From contig NZ_JAMBOO010000008.1 of assembly GCF_023715895.1 (NCBI RefSeq), positions 1-64,000 on the forward strand: a stretch of 64,000 nt of DNA, written 5' to 3'. Below the pieces are notes generated by a model. That model had not been told where the DNA came from. It was given only the letters and a program-made list of their open reading frames with translations, and searched no databases. The DNA comes from Domibacillus indicus (GTDB taxonomy: Bacteria > Bacillota > Bacilli > Bacillales > Domibacillaceae). This document shows positions 58,192 to 64,000 of this stretch, in pieces. The translations under genes and the position numbers were made by a program. Each line of letters opens with the position of its first letter. Position 1 is the first letter of the stretch.

Positions 58192-58296
58192 TGAGTAAAA
58201 AGTACTAAATTGTGATATTCTAGAATGATAGACGTCTATTGGATTCTTTGAGACTTTTCTTAGTCACTTTCCTTTGATGGGAAAGGGGGTGATGAA

Positions 58297-58515
58297 ATGT
58301 CCCTTGAAAGTATAAAGATGATGTTGGAGTTTATGCAGCATCATAGAAATACTAAAATCATTTATACTTTCAAAAATAACAACCATCCTGTAGCTTTAGT
58401 TTGTTTAAAAAACATTGGTATGATACAAATTATATTTTCTCAACTGCCAAATGAAATCAGCTACTACCATGATGCAGATGAAGCTGCATCTGTTATCGAC
58501 AAACTAATAAATTAA
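58297..58515 (+). CDS. hypothetical prophage protein (72 residues)
   Basis: MSLESIKMMLEFMQHHRNTK start; IIYTFKNNNHPVALVCLKN is a short beta segment. AAAGGGGGTG precedes the ATG and an A/T-rich hairpin follows (58532-58560). On the plus strand, between repeats R1 and R2. Confidence 0.55.
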   Translation: MSLESIKMMLEFMQHHRNTKIIYTFKNNNHPVALVCLKNIGMIQIIFSQLPNEISYYHDADEAASVIDKLIN

Positions 58516-58573
58516 AATTTTTTTATATTAACTCCTTTGAGATTTCAAAGGAGTTTTTTAATTGCATAGTTTC

Positions 58574-58632
58574 TGTCTACTGTTAAGGAGGGACAGCCCC
58601 TCCCGCGTTGATTAAGCAGCTCCGTCCTGCTC
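58574..58632. repeat. repeat R2, copy 1
   Basis: Contains GGAGGGACAGCCCCTCCC (hairpin) and GATTAAGCAGCTCCGTCCTG. Related copies are at about 59074-59129 and 59470-59530. On the minus strand part of it could encode DEQDGAA-stop, a possible coding origin. Confidence 0.7.
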
Positions 58633-58807
58633 CTTCATCTTTTGGCAGATATTCCTCTTCGAACTACTCTCCCAGTGTGATCAACAAGGTTTTCCATCTA
58701 AAAAAAAGCCATTTTAGGTCTCCTTTTTCATAAACAAAAACGTTTATTCCCCAAAAAATTGGGTAACTTAAAATCGCGATATTTGTGTGTCTGGAGGTTT
58801 TCTCAAT

Positions 58808-58978
58808 ATGTCTTCAAATGAACTCTTTTTGTGGTTATTTTTATCGATTTTAGAACTCGTTCTTATCTTTCCAATCATTTTAAGAATGATGAAGTTACAA
58901 GGCTTTTCGGAATCAAAAAATAAATTTTTGGATAAGAAAATTCAAAAGCTTGAAAAAAAAGATAAATCATCTGATTAG
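58808..58978 (+). CDS. small membrane protein with basic tail (56 residues)
   Basis: MSSNELFLWLFLSILELVLI then a second part FPIILRMMKLQGFSES and a Lys-rich tail (KKIQKLEKKDKSSD). One long membrane span followed by a coiled-coil-like basic tail, like small holin or toxin proteins. GGAGG lies 10 bases before the ATG; GTG at 58787 is upstream of the RBS and less likely. Confidence 0.6.
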   Translation: MSSNELFLWLFLSILELVLIFPIILRMMKLQGFSESKNKFLDKKIQKLEKKDKSSD

Positions 58979-59073
58979 GGTGCGTTTATATTTGTTTTAC
59001 TTCTTAAACAGAAAAATGTACGAAATTGAACTTACTTTCCCATATTCATCAATTTTTTTGCATATTTCTCTAC

Positions 59074-59129
59074 AACCACTGTTAAGAAGAGAGTACCCTC
59101 TGTACTAATTAATACCGTCCTGCTCGTCT
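59074..59129. repeat. repeat R2, copy 2 (degenerate)
   Basis: Shares TACCGTCCTGCTCGTCTCC and the opening CACTGTTAAGAAGAGAG with copies 1 and 3; the hairpin is partly lost. Confidence 0.55.
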
Positions 59130-59175
59130 CCTTTTTAAAAATATCCTTCATTCCAATTCCTAGTTCTTATCGAGT

Positions 59176-59211
59176 CTGCCACCCCTTTTACTCAATTTTC
59201 GGACGTACTGT
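59176..59211 (+). repeat. repeat R1, copy 2
   Basis: CTGCCACCCCTTTTACTC followed by AATTTTCGGACGTACTGT, nearly identical to 58155-58191. Confidence 0.75.
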
Positions 59212-59329
59212 CTAGCAAGCCAAACTTGTTTGTTTACTTCCGAACAAAAAGATGGTCGTCATAAAATTTCTCCACATTAGTTCTAGGCAGTTGGGAAAAC
59301 TATAAGAAATTAACAAGGAGGAACCTTTC

Positions 59330-59449
59330 ATGCCAAAAAAACAGTCCAGTGAAAAACTCTTTCATGTAATTTCAGGTATTATAGTAATTATAGTTACAGT
59401 CTTATATTATTGGCTTCTTGCCAGAATCCACGGCTTTCCCATGAACTAA
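59330..59449 (+). CDS. small membrane protein (39 residues)
   Basis: MPKKQSSEKLFHVISGIIVI start, one membrane span, short C terminus ending HGFPMN. AAGGAGG precedes the ATG at 8 bases. Lies between R1 copy 2 and R2 copy 3. Confidence 0.6.
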   Translation: MPKKQSSEKLFHVISGIIVIIVTVLYYWLLARIHGFPMN

Positions 59450-59469
59450 CTCCTAAGCCCATTTTATCG

Positions 59470-59530
59470 GTCTATTGTTAGGGAGGGAAAACCCCTCCCG
59501 TATGGATTAAGCAGCTCCGTCCTGCTCGTC
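59470..59530. repeat. repeat R2, copy 3
   Basis: GGGAGGGAAAACCCCTCCC hairpin followed by GATTAAGCAGCTCCGTCCTG and CTCGTC. It overlaps the downstream end of the RusA gene region; a +1 frame from RusA ends here as DEQDGAA-stop. Confidence 0.7.
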
Positions 59531-59543
59531 TTTCTCTTCCTCT

Positions 59544-59981
59544 TCAGACGGATAGTTGGATTTGTTGTAATTCAGTAGGTTCAACCATTACTTCAACGCG
59601 CGGTGTGGCACTGTAAAACTTTGAAACACTTAAATCAACAACCTGGCTGTCATCCTTCCAAATAACCTGTTTCAAGGCGTCCTTTACGCCCTTTACGTAG
59701 TTATCAACGTCAGGCTTTGTAGTCGGCCGTACAATACCTGCCTCTGCATCAGCTGCTTTCTTTTTGCTAAAGCTTTTGAGTGTTGGCTTAAACACCCGGA
59801 CTGTTAGTTTCAGCGGCCCTTCTAAAAGCTGGGCTGGACGATGCTGAGAAGCAACCAGCTGCACATACTTTTTAAAATCCTTTGACTTTTGAGGATCGTA
59901 CATTTGAACTTTCCCATGAAAAGTTGAAGCTCTCGGTCGGCCTTGTGCAACCGGCTCACCGTAAACTGTAAATTGAATCAT
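59544..59981 (-). CDS. RusA-family Holliday junction resolvase
   Basis: A 145-residue endonuclease. VYGEPVAQGRPRAS head, TKPDVDNYVKGVKDALK and WKDDSQVVDLSVSKFY carry the metal-binding Asp residues of RusA. Resolves recombination intermediates generated by RecT and YqaJ. The in-frame C terminus ends QIQLSV; an alternative +1 frame continues as an acidic tail (SEEEEKDEQDGAA), so a small frameshift near the end is possible. Confidence 0.87.
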   Translation of the reverse strand: MIQFTVYGEPVAQGRPRASTFHGKVQMYDPQKSKDFKKYVQLVASQHRPAQLLEGPLKLTVRVFKPTLKSFSKKKAADAEAGIVRPTTKPDVDNYVKGVKDALKQVIWKDDSQVVDLSVSKFYSATPRVEVMVEPTELQQIQLSV

Positions 59982-60148
59982 CTACTAAACTCCTTTCAAA
60001 CTTCCTTCTCCAAAAATTCATTCAATTAATTTCTAAATCTATGCATATTTTTTAATTTTATGGGTATATTTATACAGTTTTATAAAATTGAGTATTATAA
60101 AACAGTGGTAAATTCATGAAAATAAACCTATAAAATGGAGCGTTGTTA

Positions 60149-60352
60149 ATGAAAGAACTAACACTTGACCTATCTAAAGAATTAGGGAAATTAATTGATG
60201 AGTATTACCAATCCAGTGATCCTGAAATCAAACAACAAATTCAAAGCAAAGTTCAGTTATTAAATGAAGCTATTCTATTATGTGATCAAGCTACATCTGA
60301 GAGTGACTATAACCAGGCTGTCTGTACTTTAAAAGAGTTGGCAGTTTATTAA
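60149..60352 (+). CDS. hypothetical helical prophage protein (67 residues)
   Basis: MKELTLDLSKELGKLIDEYY start, all-helical, acidic. GGAGC lies about 9 bases before the ATG at 60149. Plus-strand, ending 4 bases into the convergent gene at 60349. It is not a clear Spo0E member. From 59982 to 60148 only A+T-rich promoter-like DNA with short inverted TTTTATAA repeats is seen. Confidence 0.5.
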   Translation: MKELTLDLSKELGKLIDEYYQSSDPEIKQQIQSKVQLLNEAILLCDQATSESDYNQAVCTLKELAVY

Positions 60353-60570
60353 TAATAAAGTCCTTTTGCTGTAAATTGCCGCCGTTCGCCGTTTAGGAAT
60401 CGAACATCAATTGCAGCTTGCTGCGGATTAGTTTTCACTTCAATAACATTCCCAAGTCCGTACTGCTTGCGTTCCTTGTCTGTTAGAGATGATAAGTGCT
60501 TTTGATGTGCTCGAATGAATAACCTGCGTTCGGCGTCTGTTAAATGCTCATAACCTTGAATCGGTGTCAT
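60349..60570 (-). CDS. hypothetical prophage protein (73 residues)
   Basis: MTPIQGYEHLTDAERRLFIR then KHLSSLTDKERKQYGLGNVI, a basic helical head with a beta-rich tail. Placed in the early gene block before a 51-residue gene. Confidence 0.5.
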   Translation of the reverse strand: MTPIQGYEHLTDAERRLFIRAHQKHLSSLTDKERKQYGLGNVIEVKTNPQQAAIDVRFLNGERRQFTAKGLYY

Positions 60571-60584
60571 GCTGTCTTCTCTCC

Positions 60585-60740
60585 CTACTTATCCAGATAC
60601 CAGTTGAACATCTGACGTCTGGTCATAAGTTGCGCTGGTTCTGTTTCCCCGCAAGCAATGATCAGTTCAAATACAGCCATTTCCTTGCCAGTTTGTTGAT
60701 GATGATTAACAAGCAACTGGCACACTTCATATTTGTTCAT
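60585..60740 (-). CDS. small protein (51 residues), hypothetical
   Basis: MNKYEVCQLLVNHHQQTGKE start; FELIIACGETEPAQLMTRRQ. ATG overlaps the stop of the upstream gene (ATGA). It resembles small phage proteins upstream of rusA-type genes; function unknown. Confidence 0.55.
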   Translation of the reverse strand: MNKYEVCQLLVNHHQQTGKEMAVFELIIACGETEPAQLMTRRQMFNWYLDK

Positions 60741-60949
60741 GCCGCATCACCGCCTGTTTTTTCCTTTGCAAGCCGCTTACGAGCTTCTTCTATGCGTTTA
60801 TCAAATGTTTTGCATCTTGCCTGCCATTCTTCATCCGTAAGAGGCTTCCGACCAGGCTGCGGCTGAAACATATACATTCCAGCGCCTTCGTATGTCACCC
60901 GGCGTGCATCACTACTTTGTAAAATGATTGAGTTTCTTTGTTCAAACAT
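60737..60949 (-). CDS. hypothetical prophage protein (70 residues)
   Basis: MFEQRNSIILQSSDARRVTY then PLTDEEWQARCKTFDKRIEE and an acidic-basic coiled helix. Overlaps both neighbours by 4-8 bases. Unknown role in the replication operon. Confidence 0.55.
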   Translation of the reverse strand: MFEQRNSIILQSSDARRVTYEGAGMYMFQPQPGRKPLTDEEWQARCKTFDKRIEEARKRLAKEKTGGDAA

Positions 60950-61880
60950 TTCTTAATCCCTCCAAACGATGATTTAGTAATTTCCGATCGCCCTCGATTA
61001 CCACTATAAAATCCTGGCACATTTCGTAAATTCGGGAGCCAAGTGCTTCATCCACTTCGTCCAACTGATCAACGTCCAGCTCCGATGAAACGAGAATTGG
61101 TAGATGGTTCAGGTACCGGTAGTTAATCACCGCATACATTTGCTCGATCTGCCATTCGGTTGCCCGAGGCTTACGGTTTGTTCCCCGGCCCACTGGTTTG
61201 AACAGATCATCAATAAACAGTACATCTGCTTTTTTCATCCGATCCAGCTTAGGCGCTATCTGCTCAAAGTCTTCTTTCAAGTCATTGAAGCCTTCAACGT
61301 ATGGAAAGTAGTGAACTGACACGCCTTTTTTAACGATTAGATTGTTTGAGATCGCCATCAGCAGGTGCGTCTTGCCGCTACCTGGCTGGCCAAGCAGTGC
61401 CATGCTGTTAGCACGTCCGCCGCGGGTTTTATCAAATTCTTTGTAATAATCCATCGCACAATCTTTCATGTCAGCAATGATTTCCGGCTTTCCCTCTGTA
61501 TCAAAGTTCTGAAAGCCAAGACGTTTGAACTCGTCTGTAATGTCGCTGGATTTCATTAACCGATCCATCCGCACTTTCTTCACACAGTCGCATCGGACAG
61601 AATGTTTTTGCTGCCACTGATTGGCTTCTTCTGGCCCGCACACTCTCATTGAGAGAAAATCAGATTCAAGTACTATTAGCTTCGGATCTGGCACCAGCGT
61701 TCCAAGTGCCGGATTTTCTGTCCATTCAGTATCTTTATGCACACGGTAGTCAATCAGCAAACGATCTTGGCATTTCTGGCAGTTAACCTTTTTTTCTGCC
61801 GAGCCATCCGGTTTTTCCGCCGGTGAGGGAATCCCTCTTAGATGCAATTCCGCCATGATGTCCTCTAGTTTTCTGGCCAT
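60942..61880 (-). CDS. helicase loader ATPase (DnaC/DnaI-like)
   Basis: A 312-residue AAA+ protein. An N-terminal Cys cluster (CQKCQDR..., CDCVKK) precedes Walker A GQPGSGKTHLLMAISNNL and Walker B VLFIDDLFKP. It loads the replicative helicase at phage origins with the DnaD-like protein. GGAGG lies 10 bases before the ATG at 61880, which is inside the DnaD-like gene (98-base overlap). Confidence 0.85.
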   Translation of the reverse strand: MARKLEDIMAELHLRGIPSPAEKPDGSAEKKVNCQKCQDRLLIDYRVHKDTEWTENPALGTLVPDPKLIVLESDFLSMRVCGPEEANQWQQKHSVRCDCVKKVRMDRLMKSSDITDEFKRLGFQNFDTEGKPEIIADMKDCAMDYYKEFDKTRGGRANSMALLGQPGSGKTHLLMAISNNLIVKKGVSVHYFPYVEGFNDLKEDFEQIAPKLDRMKKADVLFIDDLFKPVGRGTNRKPRATEWQIEQMYAVINYRYLNHLPILVSSELDVDQLDEVDEALGSRIYEMCQDFIVVIEGDRKLLNHRLEGLRNV

Positions 61881-62688
61881 CGTCTGGTATCCTCCGTTTC
61901 GCTAGGTTTTTAGCAGCCTCTTTTGCTTCCAAGGCTTGATGATGATCAAGGATATAGTCCTTGCAGTATTTAAAGCTGGTAATCTTGCCGTTAGGCTTTC
62001 GCTTTCTGTAATCCGCAAAGCATTGTTCAAGAAATTCGATAGTTCGAGAGACCGACACTCCGTGGACGACTATCTGGGCGATTTCTTGATAATCTTCAAT
62101 GCTTGGAAAACTCGGCTTGCCTTGCTGGGCTGTTTTTAAATCTGCAAATCGTTCAGCAATTAAATCAACAGGGTCAGATTCTTTAGTAGTATTAGTACTT
62201 TTGTTTATCCCTGTAATATCTTTATTAGATGCGACACTTTTGTCGCTTCTCTTGGACAAAAATGTCGTATCACTATCTGACTGATCAGACATTTTTGTCT
62301 CATCACTAGATGACTGAACCGACATATCTGGCGTATCACTCTTTTCTGATGCGACATTTTTGTCCGGCTTATTAATGTACTTTTTCGAATTTCTTACTGA
62401 AAAAATTAATCCATGAGGAGCACGGGTTGTTTTGATATACTCGTTTTTCTCCAGGTCATTGATCCATCGCTCTACTGTCTTTTCGCTGACACCGAATATC
62501 GGCGCTATATCTTTCTTCTTCAGCGGCTTATTACCTAACACGATGCCCCAGTTCACCCCGTCTCGCTCGACTTCTTTTGTTGTTGAACTGACACACCAGA
62601 GAAATAGCCACAATGCTGAACCGATCTTTTTGTAATGTTCTGGCTCCAACAAACCGGAGTACATTGGAAACGGGTAACTGTCTGGCAC
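61783..62688 (-). CDS. DnaD-like replication initiator
   Basis: About 301 residues. The N-terminal winged helix has VSEKTVERWINDLEKNEYIK; a Ser/Asp-rich linker follows, and the C-terminal region resembles DnaD domain 2 (YRKRKPNGKITSFKYCKDYILDHH). It probably binds the origin and recruits the helicase loader encoded next. GTG 62688 follows AAGGCGG; TTG 62691 is possible. The 3' end overlaps the next gene. Confidence 0.75.
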   Translation of the reverse strand: MPDSYPFPMYSGLLEPEHYKKIGSALWLFLWCVSSTTKEVERDGVNWGIVLGNKPLKKKDIAPIFGVSEKTVERWINDLEKNEYIKTTRAPHGLIFSVRNSKKYINKPDKNVASEKSDTPDMSVQSSSDETKMSDQSDSDTTFLSKRSDKSVASNKDITGINKSTNTTKESDPVDLIAERFADLKTAQQGKPSFPSIEDYQEIAQIVVHGVSVSRTIEFLEQCFADYRKRKPNGKITSFKYCKDYILDHHQALEAKEAAKNLAKRRIPDDGQKTRGHHGGIASKRDSLTGGKTGWLGRKKG

Positions 62689-62703
62689 CAAATCACCGCC
62701 TTA

Positions 62704-62862
62704 TTATTCTTTCCTAACCAGCACGCCGGATTTCTTTTCGATCCGGACGAGTCTTAGATGAGGATGAGAAGACTTGAAGTAGCTTCTCACCCATCGGATA
62801 TACTCATTGTTGTCTTTGCTCATCTGTCGGATAAAACCAGGTATGGCCATTTTGTATTCCAT
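62704..62862 (-). CDS. small prophage protein (52 residues)
   Basis: MEYKMAIPGFIRQMSKDNNE start; WVRSYFKSSHPHLRLVRIEK, basic. The ATG overlaps the recT stop (TAATG), so it is coupled. Similar small ORFs follow recT in skin-type elements. Unknown. Confidence 0.6.
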   Translation of the reverse strand: MEYKMAIPGFIRQMSKDNNEYIRWVRSYFKSSHPHLRLVRIEKKSGVLVRKE

Positions 62863-63770
62863 TATTGTTTGCCGAATGGAAGATCTTCTTCAGCAATATC
62901 AATCGTGTCAAAATTGATATCCTTTGCTGATGGTTTCTTAGTTTCTTTTGCCGTTGATTGTTCAACTGGTGCTTCTTGCTGTTCCTCCTGCAGCTCAATG
63001 AGCTCAGGCTGTACATCGATTATTTCACTCATATCCGGCGCAATCTCTTTCTTAATGGTTGAATCAGCTTCAACCGTCTTTTGAAATTCAATTGATTTTG
63101 GAGCGTATTTAAGTACTTCCTTCAACACTGTTTTCTTTGCCATCGCGTCATAGTTTGTTTTCCAAGGGCTTGTCCAGCCTTTTTGAACAGCCTGGCTAAA
63201 TTTCTTAGCATGCTGATCAATGCGTTCACGCGTCCAATAGACAAAATCAAAACCGCCGTTCTGTAAGTGGTACACTGCGTAATAGCCAATTGGTTCACCT
63301 TCTGGAACACTGGCAGGAATATGTTTTAAATCTTTATACAGACCATATTCAAAAGTTAATTCATCATTTGGATATACTTCATGTGCATAGATCGCTTTGT
63401 ATTGGCCGCTTCGTACTGCTAAATCGATTAACCCTTTATAGGAAAGCTGGAATTGCACCTGCTTGCCGTATGGGATTAAATACGCCTGGCCAAGTCCTGT
63501 GTTCGGTTCAACGCCCAGCTGGGCCGACTGCATAAGTGCTGCAAGAAAAGACATCTGATCGCATTCAAGAAGCTTTGGTGTAGTACGGACAGCAGTTAAA
63601 GCAATACGCGCCATCCGATCGGCATCCATGTGTTTAGGAAGAGCCCGCTGAATTTCAGGGCCCATCCGTTTTAGTAAACCGTTCAACTGCTGTTCAGGTG
63701 CTACCTGTTTAGCCGGCGCATTCTGCTGTTTCTTGGCCAGTTCGTTTTTCATTGTGCTGTTTGTTGCCAC
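62862..63770 (-). CDS. recT: RecT single-strand annealing protein
   Basis: A 302-residue recombinase. LKRMGPEIQRALPKHMDADR, ECDQMSFLAALMQSAQLGVE, LIPYGKQVQFQLSYKGLIDL and KTNYDAMAKKTVLKEVLKYA match RecT/YqaK. It pairs complementary single strands made by the YqaJ exonuclease encoded upstream. The C-terminal Glu-rich linker ends EEDLPFGKQ. Confidence 0.92.
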   Translation of the reverse strand: MATNSTMKNELAKKQQNAPAKQVAPEQQLNGLLKRMGPEIQRALPKHMDADRMARIALTAVRTTPKLLECDQMSFLAALMQSAQLGVEPNTGLGQAYLIPYGKQVQFQLSYKGLIDLAVRSGQYKAIYAHEVYPNDELTFEYGLYKDLKHIPASVPEGEPIGYYAVYHLQNGGFDFVYWTRERIDQHAKKFSQAVQKGWTSPWKTNYDAMAKKTVLKEVLKYAPKSIEFQKTVEADSTIKKEIAPDMSEIIDVQPELIELQEEQQEAPVEQSTAKETKKPSAKDINFDTIDIAEEDLPFGKQ

Positions 63771-63784
63771 AGTAAAACCTCCAG

Positions 63785-64000
63785 TTATTTAATTTTGAAA
63801 GGACGGGAAATGCTTTGTTTGGCGTATGCTTCGTAAATTTCCGGTTGTTCTTTCTTGAGACGGGCGGAATCAATTCGGTTTGAAACCTGTGCTTTCCAGG
63901 TAATCTTCTGATCACCGATAAAAGCTGTTTCGTTTTCTTTCATGGCATCTTTCAAAACGTTTTGGCATTCAGCCATTTTCAGCTCAATCGCTTTTTTATC
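63785..64000 (-). CDS. yqaJ: YqaJ-type recombination exonuclease, C-terminal part (truncated by window edge)
   Basis: The frame is open to the window end and encodes DKKAIELKMAECQNVLKDAM, then GDQKITWKAQVSNRIDSARL, typical of the C terminus of YqaJ viral recombinases (the KKAIELKxxEC block). The N-terminal nuclease motifs lie outside the window. It acts with RecT and lies 14 bases upstream. Confidence 0.7.
   Translation of the reverse strand, partial: DKKAIELKMAECQNVLKDAMKENETAFIGDQKITWKAQVSNRIDSARLKKEQPEIYEAYAKQSISRPFKIK

Noticed and set aside
60149-60352. Third Spo0E-like gene
   Set aside because: A small helical protein but it lacks the SQELD signature, so it is listed as hypothetical.

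Overview
The window looks like the chromosome of a Gram-positive, endospore-forming member of the Bacillaceae (Bacillus or a close relative). The host genes resemble B. subtilis genes: glucose dehydrogenase with the GlcU glucose permease, ypsA, yfmR, purT, the NagR-controlled nag locus and cspC. Ribosome binding sites are strong AGGAGG-type sequences, and there are a LexA (DinR) box and NagR dre operators. From about 22.1 kb to the right edge the DNA is one large PBSX/skin-like myoviral prophage whose recombination genes run off the window.

Host part (1-22.1 kb). The left edge is the tail of an IS3-family transposase, followed by a lipoprotein gene, an internally duplicated protein, a small acidic ORF, integrase relics and an intact tyrosine recombinase (2.5-3.4 kb). 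Next come glcU-gdh, a tandem-repeat protein, yfmR, ypsA, purT and a Zn-ribbon/CHAD protein. The amino-sugar locus follows: nagP divergent from nagA-nagB-nagR-SIS protein, with two inverted dre sites and a cre box. After it come uvsE, a LexA-boxed yolD gene, several small unknown genes, cspC with a long cold-shock leader, and a decayed gene pair just before the prophage.

Prophage structural part (22.1-50.4 kb), all on the minus strand. Read in transcription order it holds small and large terminase, portal, a MuF-like protein, a GvpU-like moron with its own promoter and terminator, scaffold, decoration protein, capsid, connectors, contractile sheath and tube. It continues with a tail chaperone carrying a -1 frameshift site (A AAA AAC), tape measure, LysM protein, a hub fused to 3D and NlpC/P60 domains, baseplate XkdS/T/U, tail fibre and Ig-like proteins, holin and endolysin. 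The contractile tail genes make it a myovirus of the PBSX/skin type.

Prophage control and early part (50.3-64 kb). An accessory cluster holds an HExxH metallopeptidase-like protein, a proteasome/HslV-like Ntn-hydrolase with a predicted N-terminal Thr, a membrane-anchored protein and a YjcQ-like protein. Next is a two-gene regulatory operon headed by a cyclic-di-GMP-I (GEMM-I) riboswitch, then a sigma-like late regulator. The 55-57.4 kb stretch is plus strand: two Spo0E-like aspartyl phosphatase genes, a small membrane protein, and at least four repeated promoter-leader-terminator cassettes that look like small RNA genes. Further right are small membrane proteins set among two families of short repeats, RusA, a DnaI/DnaC-type helicase loader, a DnaD-like initiator, RecT and the end of a YqaJ-type exonuclease.

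The most unusual combination is a prophage that seems to read cyclic-di-GMP (riboswitch), carry enzymes that would lower Spo0A~P (Spo0E homologues, one beside a 0A-box-like motif), and encode a GvpU relative and a proteasome-like protein. No CRISPR array, rRNA or tRNA was seen, and the attachment sites were not identified.
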